Origin: Trichoplax sp. H2
Lineage: Eukaryota; Placozoa; Uniplacotomia; Trichoplacea
NCBI GenBank assembly: GCA_003344405.1
Contig: NOWV01000080.1
Coordinates: 248,001-312,000, forward strand
Length of the DNA stretch: 64,000 nt
Direction: 5' to 3'
The notes beneath the pieces are model-generated. The model was not told where the DNA came from. It ran no database searches and saw only the letters and a program-made list of their open reading frames with translations. Positions 22,160-36,139 of the stretch are shown in pieces. The first letter of the stretch is position 1. Each line of letters begins with the position of its first letter. The position numbers and the translations under genes are program-made.

Positions 22160-25100
22160 AGTATACAATTTATAGAGCATAAAATCCTAGCAGAACTAAG
22201 GATGAAATCTCATCTTGGCAGTGAATGGAGAACGAAGGATAAATTCGCTGCTGAGGAAGACACAATGCCGTGACCCTAACTTGACCATTGAAACCGTCAA
22301 TGCTGCCTAGAGCTTTTGGGCAAGATATGGATATTGCACAGGAGATTATATAAAAATATTGAGATAGTCATAAAAAAAATAGACTATTAACGAAATTACC
22401 TATGCAATATCTAGTAATAAAGGCTCCATTGAAGCATCTCTGTGGAGGAGCTTAAATGTCATATACAAGGGATTCAAAAATAAGCAAACTTTCCATCTAC
22501 AGCTGCTACAATCTCAGCTGGACTAAGTATCTGCCTACGATAGCTTACGGTAGTCAAGTCTACAGCCATTTTAACATTGTTTTAGTAAAGGATAGAGCCC
22601 TAACTATGTATATTAACTGTACAGTATACTGCTTTAAATTATAATGTAAATTACATGCATGCTATAAACAGCATACGGTAAACGCCTATTGTCAATGCTA
22701 ATACTCTACAGTGTACATTCGATAAAAATAGATATATGAGGTACCAATAGGCCGCACAAATGGAGAAGACTAGTGAGTAAGTGGTATAATACAAAAAAAA
22801 TAAATATGGAGATAGCGTATCGCAACTATGCCTGATATAATTAATTTGCTATCGCTCTCAGATTATCATTGCTGGCAGAATATACGTATTCATTTTACTG
22901 TAGTCATGTTGGCAATACACTACACATCAAAGCCAGCGGATTAGAAGAGAGTAACAATTAGTTCGCTCATCTTACTAAATCAAACTACTATTTGATAAGA
23001 AACAGTTAAACCATGATCTACAGTATTCCAATTAATATGCACTTATTAATATACATCGATTTATAATATTATACACGTCAATACAGTAAATAATGAATCA
23101 GCTACATTTATTTATCCATAAATATACGATAAGCAGCACTCTGTACCGTTATTATTAAAATATACATAGATATTGGTTAGTCGTTAATGCGCTCCTCCCC
23201 CTCCACATTCAATATTGCACTACATTTGGTCTTTAGCCTATCGGCGAATACAAAATTTTCATCGGCTAAAAATCGTTTGAATTATTGTCATATATCACTG
23301 GCAGAGCATATAGATTATTTACGTGCTAGCTGTGTCGCCCTAATTTCTAAAAGTTCATACAACTAAGTATTGTACATAGGACATGTTGACTCATTCATTA
23401 ATTAATTATTGCTACACTATTATGCACGTAACACTTAATTCTAAGAATTTATTAAAACAGGCGGTCGATGATCACCTTAGAATATTTACAATTATATAAC
23501 TATTGAAATATTTCACTGCAGGCTGGCGATATGTAATTTCTTATCGTATCAAGCTAGTGGAGGTCTTTATTTTGTAAAGTGCATCGGGAAATATCACGAT
23601 TATTAAAATATAAATACAGTAGCTTTAATTACTGGTAGATAATTTACATGCTAAGTAAATCTTGTAGCAAAATTATACTGTTACTAGCGTGCTATTATCT
23701 ACCGATTTTTGAATTTTCAATACATCCAGTACATTAGCTAAAATTGAAATCTTACAGTACTCAGGATCGATTAATTATTGTTCTACAAAAATCATTTTAA
23801 GATAATAAAGGAACTCGTTGACGTAAAACTATCTATGAACAACTATATCGAATTTTCTACTGCTATTGCAGGAAAATGATATAAAATAGATTCGTCATAT
23901 TCTTATAAAGTATATCCATTGAATTATTATTAATAAAACATTTTAATGGCTCATTTACCCCTACTAAATCGTATCAGAATTATTGCAACTTTAGCGAATA
24001 ATAAAATTTTTATTAAATCCCTATTAGCTGTACAGCAGTTAAACGTAATTTCACAGTATTATTTAATGGCAGGTCTACTGAAATATTAAAATTTCTTTCA
24101 GTGTATAACAGCAGATATCGCTACAATTATGCTATATCGCACCTCATAATGTTAATGTACATATAATTATAAGCTAGAACTATAAATTATAAACTAATTC
24201 AATCTAAACAGGTGCTTACTCTTCAGAATTTTTGAAAGAAATACTAAAACTAGAACATAGTCATTCGTAGTGATGGATTGTAAAACTAGCTGCTAAAGCT
24301 TTCATGTATTTGCAAAAATTATTGTAATCGCCATTAAAAAATATATATAATATTTTCAAAAACTTAATTTTGGATTACGTCTCTTCATTCCTGAAGCTAG
24401 TATGTTAAGACCTAAAATCTCTTCTACTGCTACTCTATCCTATTCATGGCTTTATAGTGTATAACTAATAGTTTGCAAAAATCACATCAAATCCTAACGT
24501 GGAAACATAATTCTGAAGATACACACCTCTATAAATTTATGACTACTGCAACCAGTCCAAGATAGTAACCATATACAGTATTATAATGTTATCAAAAGTA
24601 CAGTATAATTCTTGTACAAATGCTATTCCATACTCTTTAATTGAAACCGTACTTCATGCAAATTTTACTTAAAAATACATTAAAAATGATTGCAACCTAT
24701 TTCTTTATGTTATCACGACATCGTAACTCGGTACCTTGAATTTAATTACTTAAGTTATACAGCAATTGTATTGATTGCTGTAACATCGATAGCAACACTA
24801 GCATCAGGTAAGAATAAATAAGCAACTGAATTAAATAATAGAATATTAATAAAGCCTACTGGGTACTGAAGTTAAATTATATTAATGCTTCGCATTTGTG
24901 AAGCTTGCTGAAAGTAATTAAAAATCTAATAAGTAAACACAATGTAAATTTAACGCTATTCCTTTGTATAGTTTAAACACGCTCCTCTAGCTGGATTGGA
25001 TGACCTCATCATGCAATAAACCGGTTTTACTTAATTAATTATTTATAAAAATGTATTAATTAAAAATCACAAATCTAAAATTTACTATAAATTAAAGCTT

Positions 25101-28100
25101 ATATTCATAACCTATTCTCTAGCTGATAGTACTGAAAATTATTTCATGGAAACTCTTAAAAGGACCTATTACTGAAAGAGCTGAAAGCTTAATGCATAGT
25201 AAAGTCAGAATACTCTGTTAACTTATGATAGTTTGGAGTCAAACTCATTGAATTTTGCTAATAGATTAGCTTTAGCAAAGATCTGTGCTCGCAGCCGTTA
25301 AGTGTAGCTATCGATCCTGCAGATCATATTAATATTTGCACTTGGGCATGATATTTCAATTACTACTGAACATTTTTTTACTAATATAATAAAAGAAAAG
25401 ATTGAAACAGCGTGCCCAGTTACTCAATTACGTCACAGTTGCTATATGTAACAAATATAAATAGAAACCTACAGTTGCTATAACACTACTGCTTCCGATT
25501 AAGTTTTAAATTTTTGTGCAATTAACACCTTGGTTTGGTGTTGACTTAGTGCATCTCTTCTAATTATGTCAATGATTTTATTTGAATTCTTTATTCTAGA
25601 ATATACGATGAGAATCGTTGTACAAAATGAATACTAATTACCGGTATAGAGAGAAAAACAATAAAATGCTAATAATTAAAATTTTAATGAGCAATAAATC
25701 CTTTGCAAACTATTATGCTCTATTTTATCACGTAAGCCAATAAGATGGCTTATTGTAAAAGACTGACTAACACGTAAAGCGAATGATTGACATCCATACA
25801 TCAGAATAATTATAAAGTGCCCTAATAGGGAAAAAAAATTGCTGATAAAGTCAATAATTATTCAGTATCAGGTCATAGTCCACTATCACGGTCGAATATA
25901 CTGTATAACCCTGATAGTGCGGAATCTTGGGTTCATGGCTTGACACTTTAACCTGTGGCACATTTCTGGGTTATGCCGCTTGATAGTTGACTTATTATCA
26001 CGATAAATTCTCCTCTCCAAACAATAAATGAAAATCCGTTATCTTTTAGAGCAGAATACAGACTCATGCTGATGAAACAGCTTACTCCATTTACTTTTTG
26101 TTTCAAAATGCTCAGTGGTTGAGGTTACCAGGTTATACAAAGTGACTAGGTTGACTAGAGTGTAACAACAGGAATTTAGAGATATTAACCAAAAATATTG
26201 AGTGATATTATTTTTAATTGGAAGTTTAGATAAACTAGAGTGTTGGTAGTTATCTTCTTGTTGCAAGATGCAATAGTATGATCACAGAACTACTTTTAAA
26301 GCTATAGGATCACGTTGTTCTTAATAATATGCAATAGCTCCTTACACTAATTGATTCATAAATATGCATTAGGTGTTAAGTATGCTAGAAGTTTTACACG
26401 ATTTGTAATTCATTTGTCGATATACGCCAATCTAAAAATTCCCTTTCTGTAAGGATATAGAATCATTTATCAACAGGTATCCACTGCAAACAAATACTAG
26501 TTAAAATAACCTGACCATAGGGGTCATCGAAATAAAATTGAAATCGTCGATCCTACAAATCTTTTAAGCGATATGTATGAAACAGAATCATTATAGTATT
26601 TTTAATCGTCTATGAAATATATAGAAATTTGCTTGTTTAATGTAGGATTCATTCTAAGGATTTACCATAAATCATAACAAGAGAATAAATTCCTTAAATC
26701 TTATAAATGCTGTAGAATATCTTTTTGATGCACTATAGGTTTAGAAAAACTTGTTTCGCCAGGTATAATAAGTATAAATCTGAAGTGGTATAGGCGTTGC
26801 AACTGTATTTATTTTCTCCTAGCATAACGCTCTTTTTTAAAATTGCTGACTATTTAAAGGCTTGTGCTAGAAAATTTAAACAACCAGATTGGAATAGCGA
26901 GCTGTATGTTCAATACAAACTGATACAAGCACTTATACTGCACAGTATATTCGATGTATATGCCATATTCTCATCTGCTACACTTTTAACAACGTGAAAA
27001 GTGTATGATATATGCTTATAATTTCTTTAGCTAACCGTAAATTGTTTTATAACTATAGTAAATCCCTATTTATTTAACTTATCTCAAATTAATTAAGGCT
27101 GCAAGAGTCAAATGAATTGTACGAGCACATATCATGAAGAGGATTGATTACCGATATGCAGTATATACAACACCAAAGGTATTATATAAAGAAGTTGAAT
27201 AAATGATTAGCTTCAAAAAAACAAGGGAAAATTAATTATAAATTTAATAAACCTCACTAAAAATCGAAAAAGTTCTTCTCAACATCAACAATTATTAAAA
27301 AATTGTTTTATAAGAATTGAGACCTTCCTTCCTACTAGCAGCCTGATTATCATAGGTAGTGTAAATGTCTAGCAGGCTGTCAGCTTCTATAATTGACTTC
27401 GCCTCTGTGCTCTACGATGAGACGGACTTGTCAACTTGCTTGTGATTCTATGAAAGCTTCGAATGAAATTAGAAATCATTTAATCGTATGAATGAAAATC
27501 ATTTCCTTCTAATTATTCCAAAATCATGCGCGGGAAAATTCGATATTCCAGAAGATCTTTGTCCTTTTATAGTACACATGGGTGATATTATGATAGGTCT
27601 TGTGTATAATTCTACATGTCAGGATTAAACATAAAAGCATTTAGTTGTATTATGAACAATCGAACAGTAAACCAGCTGCAGTTACCATATATTATCGGCT
27701 CACAATGGCTCATTCATTAGGAGTACTATTAATGATGGTAACAAGGTCATGGTCAATAAAAAGTCTAACCAAACGATACAATCACTTATAGCATATTTCA
27801 CTGGGAACATGGTCATTAAATTAACAGTGATGATTATATTATAAGCGCGGTAAAATGCTTTTAAATCAGGATATGAAACGTGTATTGTCTGTTCAAGAAT
27901 ACGGTAGTATTAATTTAATCAATACACTATTCCTTATATCATATTGCTATTTTGGATAGGATAATTCACTTCTTTATTGACATAAAGTGAGATACAGTAA
28001 AATCATGTTCGTTTACCAAATTATCCCATAGTTGAAGAGAATCTCTTTCAACTATAATAAGGAGTAATGCCTTAGTTTATGTGACTTTTAGCTTAAAATT

Positions 28101-30330
28101 ACTTATAATATTTGTTAAAGCGTATCTTTATTGCTATTGATCAAATTTTAATCCGTCTAAATTGCTAGCCAGCTATTGTAACATGGCGTAAGAGTAAATT
28201 ATTGGACAATACATAAACCTTCAGGCGATAGGATGTTCTTGAAAGAAATTTCTCAACTGACTATCAATCAATGGCCGCAATGAGTCATAAAATAGGATGT
28301 CATGGTAGTAAAATAGAATCATTCTATACAATCCTTATTAAGTACTTTATTTTAATATGGACGTTCGCCATTGTTTACATTAACTGATTTACTCGTATAA
28401 CTTATTCGCTCAACCATAACTTGCTTTTCTGTGCGTCCACAACTGACCTTTAAGTAAAATTTCGATACTATTTGAAACCGGATTTCTTAGTGATATGATG
28501 CAATCGTCATCAGTGATACAATGAGTATTATTATGATATAGTTTATACAGCATTTCAATAATACGATCAATAGAGAATTGAAATCTGGCTGATTTAAAAT
28601 GTAATCTTTTCAAAGTGATGATTCATATCATGGTAATTTAAAACTGTTTTTCCGAATTTTTTTCATGACTAGCAAATGACACAAGGTTAAAAGGAAAAAG
28701 GATTTTTGTTGTCGTTTCAGTTGATTATTGATTGTATGTGAAAAACTGCAATAATACAACCTGATCGTTTTAGTATTCAATATTCCACATGACTACGATT
28801 GATTTAGAAACAATCATAGTGATTAGATATTACAATATATAACAAACTACGTTTGAGTAAAGTATTATTTATTAAATTGATTAACATCTGTTAATTGCAA
28901 TAGCGTCTATGGATAATGAATTAAATGCTTTTCGAATTGTATTGTTAGATAATCAAAAGTATTATTTTAATACCTTATGGCTGTTCACGTTCTTTTGTGT
29001 CAATCGCAATCTAACCGATTACCACTATTACCTCAAATGTCTCCCATGATTTTTTTGAATTCTATGAAAGATTTATTTCTTGATTTTATATTTTTACAAT
29101 ATCGATAATAAACGGACTTTAATCTATTCATCAATGTTATTGTCAAATTATTTTAAGGTAATTAAGTATGCGTCGTCGCCTGTTCTTGAGATTAGGCGTT
29201 TATAGATAGTTACAAATACGATCGGTCAATGACCCATTCAGTTTCCGTATATAATTCTAACTTTCAGCGTCGTAGCAGCCAGGCTGTTACACAATGTCTT
29301 TGTCTATCGATCTGTACCCTATGATAATCGGATAAACTTAATTTATAATCGTGGAGAAGAATCTAGTGATGCTGATGTAAAATACTTTAAGATGATGCAA
29401 TCCATTGATATATTTTAAATACTACGAGCCCTGCTTTTCTTGAAAGCAAGATGACTAAGTAATCAATGACAATTTAAAGCTGTGTCATAGCTAAATTTAG
29501 GATTTAAATCATTTAAATGCTAAAACCAATTATTGAGCCACATGGGACCAATTGTTCTTGATTATTTTTCTACAGTTAATGATAAATATTAGAGAAACCG
29601 GGAAATAACAAAATTTTCTCAAGGTTCTACTGATAAACTTCTCCCTCAATGTACAATTACTGTATGCTGTACAGAGTTTCATGTGTTTACCACTATGGCT
29701 AATGCCCATAATCCAGCCATGATGCTTACTGTCTGGCCTAGATTACATCATTTAGGATAAGGCTTGCAGGACTAGTACCATCTCGCATCATCAACTCCTA
29801 TACAGCGTTATGATTATAGCCTCTAGAGATAATAACAGAGATTCATTAATTGCTGAGAATAAATACAGTAATCGATAGCGCAGCTCTTACGTTGTTCTAA
29901 TCGACAAGTCGGTTATGTAATCGTGATCTATTAGCTCATATACCTGTTGCCACGACCGTAGTTTATCAACCAAGAATATAACGTAAAGTATCCGAATAAT
30001 TTTGTATTCTTGATTAATGAACAAATTATCTGTTCTGCATTCGTTATCGTCATATGGTACACGTTATTACAGAAATCGTTAGTTTTGAGCTTTATAGTTG
30101 TTGAATTGATTTTGTTTCTGAGTATTGATTTATGTCAGTCCATTTTCAATTGAGAAACCATTTTAGAAATGGAAATGGCTTAATCACTGAATGAACGAAT
30201 TAAAATTTTATAATTACTGGTAAACAAGTGAAAATTTCGCCATTATTAAAAGGATTTAAAAATTATTTTATGCGTATAATTTTACCAGTCAATCTGCATG
30301 AACACCGTAAACATATGGGCAAGTGCGCCT
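22160..30330. other. AT-rich gene desert
   Basis: About 8 kb without an exon chain I can support on either strand. Short open frames (for example near 26797 and on the minus strand near 28613) lack flanking phase-compatible exons and recognisable domains. No tRNA or rRNA signature. Pentamer GTAC words are sparse here compared with gene 5' flanks. Confidence 0.55.
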
Positions 30331-30331
30331 A

Positions 30332-30545
30332 ATTGAAGGCTTAATTTTAAACTGCGTTTCTTGTTGTATGAAAGTGTCAGTGATTCACTTTTACGCTTCA
30401 TTAAAGGTTTATTTCAACTATGTTTCTTATTGCATCGAAGTGCAATCGTTTAAAGTTGCGACAAGCAGTTTGGACAAGGGGTTTTAATTGAAAGCTTATT
30501 TTAATCTATGTTTCTTGCGTATCGAAGTTGAGTAGCTCGCAGTGG
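30332..30545. repeat. Three diverged ~75-bp tandem units
   Basis: Three consecutive units share the order TTGAAGGCTTAATTTTAA (with AAAGGTTTATTTCAA and GAAAGCTTATTTTAAT variants), then a TGTTTCTTGTTG-type block, then ATCGAAGTG. They begin near 30332, 30398 and 30484. Confidence 0.5.
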
Positions 30546-31275
30546 CAGACTTGCAGTAAGCCGCTTCTTTCTCCTTTACTCTATCCTACAGCTTAATAAG
30601 TCACTATCTGTACTATATTCACTGTCAGAGAGTAGTTGGAACTGCCATTTCAGTTTGCGTAAAACTCTTTTGATAGTTCCTATATAAAAATCATGAACTA
30701 GAATAGTAAGACTGGAAAATTTATAGTAGTAGTCCGTAGTAGAGCAGTTGCCAGCACATTGCTAATGCGAGTATCGGGTAAAGATACATACGAAAATTAG
30801 TTTAGCTTTCAGCTTATAATGCTGGTCAGTAAACACTGCACAGGTATGTCAGGATCTCTAATATATTATATTATACACGGTTAGTTTGCTGCTGCTTAAA
30901 GTAGCAGAGCTGCAGTTTTCCTAGTTTCATGTTATTTCTTAAAAGAGAAATTACTTTCGATTGCCTAATTATATAATTATTCAATTTCTCTTTTGAAGAT
31001 ACGTGAGTCATTCCTGGGGAAATATTGTCGAACATAATTTACAAAATTGTGATGATTTCAAGTCCATTGCGGTAGTAATGTGCGTAGAAAGTGTAGATAT
31101 AATATTAAAAAAGCGCTAAGCGACGTGGAATAGTCGGCCTGTTTTATAAAGCAACTATGGATGATGGCCGATATGATGAAAATACAGAGTCTGAAAGTAT
31201 GTTGTCGATATATCATGGCACTTGTTGTTTATAGAACGATTAGCGCTCAACCTGTCTCCGTCATCAGTACATAGA

Positions 31276-32438
31276 GACTGATAGCTCTTCATATCCTCGG
31301 TGTACTACATCTCTAAGCCTACAAGTCTGGAAGTACATTGTTTATTTCCATTAATTAATTATGAATTTGCAGTTAATTAAGCTTAATGGCAAGCACTTTG
31401 CCATCCATCGATCAAGATTGAACATGGCTAGCATTTCGTCATGTTCGTTGCTTGCTGCCATTTCCATCCGTCCGTGCGTAATGTCCCTTGACTACTGACT
31501 AGGTATCATATCTCTTCATATCCTCAGTGTACTAACTGCATCTCTAAGCCGATAAGTCCGGAAGCACACTATTTATTGACGTTAATTAATTATGAATTTG
31601 TAGTTAATTTAATTAAGCTTAATGGCAAGCACTTTGATATCCATTGATCAAGATTGAACATGACCTGACATGGCTAGCATTTCGTCATGTTCGTTGCTTC
31701 CGGCCATTTCCATCCGTTCGTGGGTAATGTCCCTTGAACACTGACTAGGTATCATATCTCTTCATATCCTCAGTGTACTACATCTCTAAGCCGATAAGTC
31801 CGGAAGCACACTGTTTATTTCCATTAATTAATTATGAAGTTGCAGTTAATTTAATTAAGCTTAATGGCAAGCACTTTGCCATCTATCGATCAAGATTGAA
31901 CATGGCTAGCATTTCGTCATGTTCGTTGCTTGCTGCCATTTCCGTCCGTCCGTGCGTAATGTCCCTTGACTAGGTATCATATCTCTTCATATCCTCAGTG
32001 TACTACATCTCTAAGCCTACAAGTCTGGAAGTACACTGTTTATTTCCATTAATTAATTATGAATTTGCAGTTAATTTAATTTATGGCAAGCACTTTGCCG
32101 TCCATTGATCAAGTTTGAACATGGCTTAACATAGCTAGCATTTCGTCATGTTCGTTGCTTGCTGCCATTTCCATCCGTCCGTGCGTAATGTCCCTTGACT
32201 AGGTATCATATCTCTTCATATCCTCAGTGTACTACATCTCTAAGCCTACAAGTCTGGAAGTACACTATTTATTTCCATTAATTAATTATGAAGTTGCAGT
32301 TAATTTAATCAAGCTTAATGGCAAGCACATTGCCGTCCATTGATCAAGATTGAACATGGCCTGACATGGCTAGCATTTCGTCATGTTTGTTGCTTGCTGT
32401 TATTTCCATCCGTCCGTACGCAATGTCCCTTGACTAGG
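31276..32438. repeat. Five-copy ~230-bp tandem array upstream of DBNL
   Basis: Copies begin with CTCTTCATATCCT at 31285, 31512, 31758, 31983 and 32212 (spacings 227, 246, 225 and 229 bp) and are highly similar. Each unit carries internal inverted repeats: CAGTGTACT paired with AGTACACTG across about 25 nt, and ATGGCAA paired with TTGCCAT. It also carries ATTAATTAATTATGAA and TTCGTCATGTTCG blocks. The array ends about 320 bp before the DBNL start codon, so it could hold upstream regulatory sequence or be a local satellite. The open frame at 31773-31973 is a by-product of the repeat. Confidence 0.9.
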
Positions 32439-32534
32439 AAAGTGTCGGGGAAATATAGCCACTCGCCAGTCACGACAGCTATTTGTATGGATGAGAACCA
32501 TTGAAAGCGTACTTTAATAGCCAGTTTTCACTTT

Positions 32535-32595
32535 GTACAGTACAAGTACTCTAACTACAGTGGAGAGATCCTCGACTTTACAGTACAATACACTG
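32535..32595. promoter_or_regulatory. DBNL 5' flank with GTAC pentamers
   Basis: TGTACAGTACAAGTAC near 32535 and TACAGTACAATACACTG near 32580 lie 165-225 bp before the DBNL start codon. They match the pentamer words seen 5' of LLGL, the Rab11-FIP/CDK11 pair and OS9. No TATA box is evident, so a promoter role is inference. Confidence 0.35.
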
Positions 32596-32759
32596 TAATT
32601 GGAAGCCTAGAGTAACTCCAGTTCCTCTATCGCATCCCCATTTGGATATTTTCAGGCCATTTCACACCCATTTCCATCCTCTTCAACTCCTTTCCGACAA
32701 ATTGGATTGGCATCGATTGAGTTTATTGGATCATCAAGGATTAAAAATTCATTGTCAGC

Positions 32760-35271
32760 ATGTCGATCGATCTGAATACGAATAAAAAACAGCTTTTAGA
32801 TGCTTGGAAAGCAGTTTGTGATAACGAGAACGGTGTGAACTGGGCGCTATTTGGTTATGAGGGCAAAAGTCATGTTTTGAAAGTGGTGGAAACAAGTGAT
32901 GGCGATTTGCAAGACTTGATCGAAGAATTGAATGGAAGTAAAATTATGTACGCATTCTGTCGTGTTATTGATCCAAATACAAAATTACCCAAGTTTGTTT
33001 TAATCAATTGGTCTGGAGATGGTGTACCAACTACGGTTCGAGGGACATGTTCCAATCACGTACGATATGTTACGGAATTTTTTCGAGGTGCTCACTTAGT
33101 CATCAATGCACGCTCGGAAGACGATGTTGATCCTGACAGCGTTATTGATAAAGTATCCAAATCTTCTGGTTCGAATTACAGCTTTCACAAAGAGTCTCAT
33201 AAGCCTGTAGCACCCATAGAACCTGTCGGGACAAATTATCAACCGGCTAGGGTAACCTTAAATCAAGATATCAATATTCAAAAACGTGATCACTTTTGGC
33301 AAAAAATACAAGACGAAGAGAAACAACGTTCGAAAAATGAAGAAGCCAACGCTGCTTCAAAACGAGCTCAATATGAAAAGGAAATAAAAGAGAGAGAGGT
33401 ATTATCGTTGAATTTTTTCCATATCATTAATCCATCAAATTTGTAGGTAAAACCAACCATGATGACATTTCCATAGTCATAAATTACTTATGATAATTGT
33501 TAGGCTCGAGAAGCTCTTGAACGAGAAAAGCGACTTCAAGAGAAACAGAGAGCTATTGGTAGGCCAGTGGATAGAACGATGCCTTTACGGGCAGAAGCGG
33601 CTAAACTTAGTCAGCTAGGCAAAGAATTTCATCAGCGAGAAATGCAACAAGCAGCAAGCGGCAAACGTAATGTTACTCCATCATTACGTGATGAAGCTAC
33701 CAAGTTAATTTCCAGTTCTGCATCCAAACCCTCGTCAGATCAGGAAGTTATTACCAGTACCGCCGAAAGTAAAGCTGAGGAAGCTGCTAGATTAATCAGA
33801 GCTGGTCGAGCGTTTCATGAACAAGATCAACAAGCTTTACAAACCAGTAAAGCTACTGAATCATCGCTACGTGATGAAGCTACTGCCTTGATTAAAAGAG
33901 GCATTGCGGAGAGGCATAGTCAAGATCATGGTCAAGTAAGGGTTAGAAGTGAAAGTAAAGCAGAAGAAGCCGCTAGATTAGTTCGTGCTGGTAGGACTTT
34001 TCATGATCAGGAAGAAGTAGAACGACATCATGAGGTTTGTACGACTATTTTTGTACAAAATATAAATACTGACCCAAAACCACAGTATTGGCATATAAAC
34101 GATAGAAACAACATCGTTTTCGTAACACTAAGTATTGTTATTCTATGAATTTCCTTTTCGATAAGTAATGATAGCAATAATTTTACCGTTGTAATTGAAA
34201 TTTAGTAGCCCTCTTTAATGTACAATGGGTGTTTTACTTCTAAGGCTTCAACTAACAGAACGAACAGGATGAATGATGCTGAAATACTGATTCAACAAAG
34301 TCGACAGCAGCAACGTGAAGAAGTGCTGTCTGAACAGAGTAATCAGCCTTCAGAACCTGATAGAGTAGCAGAAGCTGCAGCGTTAGTTCGTCAAAGTAAA
34401 CAAGAACGTACCTTTGAGCAAACAACTGCTACTAGTCAACACTATGTAGAGGAATCTTACCAACAGGTTTGACTTGAGCATGTAAATTGTAGCGCATAAA
34501 TAACACAATATGACGCTGTAACATTCCAATATTTTTACCGCTGCCGGTTTTTTGTCAACCCCCAGCCCGAACCTGTACAGCAGCAAGTTACGATTCCAGA
34601 CCAAACCACCAAAGATGAACAGTATCGCCAAGACAACTATCAGGAGGTATCAGTTGGATGGATATTTCGAATGAATGCTAAATTTTACAGTAATTAATAT
34701 CTGATTAATTTCTTTTTAACACACTTACTAAAATCTGCCTACCTAAAATGGATAGCCTGCGGTTGTACAGTATGAAAATACCTCTTATCCGGCAACAGAT
34801 GACCAACAACAAGAAGCTAATTCTGCTGAGCAAAGTAGCCCGCCTCTTTCAGGAGTTCATGCAAAGGCGTTATACGACTATCAAGCAGGTTAATGACTTA
34901 TTTTCTAAAGAATGAAGTTTATCAAAACCTCAGCGTTTTATAACTGTGCAATTTAAATCAATTCGTTGAAAGAAATTGCATAGTCTTTTACTTGAAGAAT
35001 TCTTTTACCTAATAACTTAGTGTGCATTAATACTATTCTGAGTCTGGTGAAGCTGTTTTCATTATGAAACATGATAAGTTTTTTAAGCATTGATCGATCA
35101 CACTGTTCCATTAAAATATTTGTTATAGATGCTGCAGATGAGATATCTTTTCAACCTGGAGATATCATTTACGATATTGAAATGATCGACGAAGGCTGGT
35201 GGATTGGTTATACTAGCAACAGTGATAAGGGAATGTTTCCTGCAAATTATGTAGAATTAATAGAGAGTTAA
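32760..35271 (+). CDS. DBNL: Drebrin-like actin-binding adaptor (Abp1/HIP-55)
   Basis: Six coding exons: 32760-33398, 33504-34034, 34245-34466, 34566-34646, 34756-34888, 35129-35271, all GT-AG and in phase, 582 residues. Residues 1 to about 135 are an ADF-homology domain ([52 protein letters not shown]). A charged coiled coil follows ([18 protein letters not shown]). The centre is a variable region with about seven copies of an EAAxLI-R-G-R-x-FHxQ-like repeat. The C-terminus is an SH3 domain with ALYDY at 529-533, the WW at 559-560 and PANYVEL. Family role: binds F-actin through ADF-H and recruits dynamin, WIP and similar partners through SH3 at endocytic and cortical sites. The start ATG opens the ADF-H domain as in the human protein. 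The acceptor of exon 5 could instead lie 15 nt further in. AATAAA follows at 35758. Confidence 0.96.
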
Positions 35272-35757
35272 TAGAGTATTGGTGTTTCCCAATTCACAAA
35301 TTTTGCAAACTCAGTGGTAAATTGATTATAAAAATGTTATAATGATGTTGTCATTAAATGATGACATAGACTGATTGAAGTTTTTGTGAGCCTGGGCCAT
35401 ATGCAGTAGGCAACAATGGATACCATACGATAGCTCAATAATTAATTCTGTGCTTATGATGTTAGACACATAAACTATTTAAAATTACTAACATTTGTAC
35501 ATTATGTTTGCATCTGTGACATTCCGGTATAAAATAAGTTTTAAAAATAGGGTTTGCGTTAAAATTGTAAAGTATTTTGATTTTTTTATCATATGAAATG
35601 TTTTCACAATAATAATATTTGGTTTATACTTAACGTTGTTTTCGATTATGGGTTGTTTTTGGCTACAAAGATTCTTATAAACTCTTACAGCACTTACCAA
35701 CTGTAAACGTTACAGTTTTATGTGATGGAAATATTGTTGTGACTTTATAAACCATGC

Positions 35758-35763
35758 AATAAA
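35758..35763 (+). terminator. DBNL polyadenylation signal (AATAAA)
   Basis: AATAAA followed by an A-run, about 490 nt downstream of the DBNL stop codon on the same strand. It immediately precedes a duplicated 175-bp segment. Confidence 0.45.
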
Positions 35764-35782
35764 AAAATTTAACGAATAGTGA

Positions 35783-36134
35783 AGTGGAAGAAAGGTCTTA
35801 CGATATAGCCTTGTTTAGTAACTTAAAATGGTAAAATGTGGTATATTTTAATGTGACGGTAATGCATAACTTTATTTGGCGTTTTGCTTCAGTAAGTGAT
35901 ACGTAATTACATTATAATATCATCAACAGTGTCTATGATGTTGAAAAGTTGTGATAAAGTGGAAGAAAGGGCTTACGATAGCGCATGATCTTGTTTAATA
36001 ACTTAAAAAATCGTAAAATGTGGTATATTTGATTTGACAGTAATGCATAACTTTATTAGGCGATTTGCTTCAGTAAGTGATATGTCATTACATTATAATG
36101 TCATCAACAGTGTCTATGACGTTGAAAAGTTGTA
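35783..36134. repeat. Tandem duplication of a 175-bp segment
   Basis: Two adjacent copies start with AGTGGAAGAAAGG at 35783 and 35958 and end with CAACAGTGTCTATGA then GTTGAAAAGTTGT. They are closely similar, with small indels and substitutions. They lie just past the DBNL 3' end. Confidence 0.85.
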
Positions 36135-36139
36135 GTAAG

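Noticed and set aside
22190-22644. Possible reverse-transcriptase remnant (TIAYGSQVYS-like phrase)
   Set aside because: Single short phrase among stops; no other RT motifs or repeat copies in the window.
26797-26997. 66-codon open frame in the gene desert
   Set aside because: No recognisable family, no phase-matched neighbouring exon.
31773-31973. 66-codon open frame inside the 230-bp array
   Set aside because: Repeat-derived; not conserved in the other copies.
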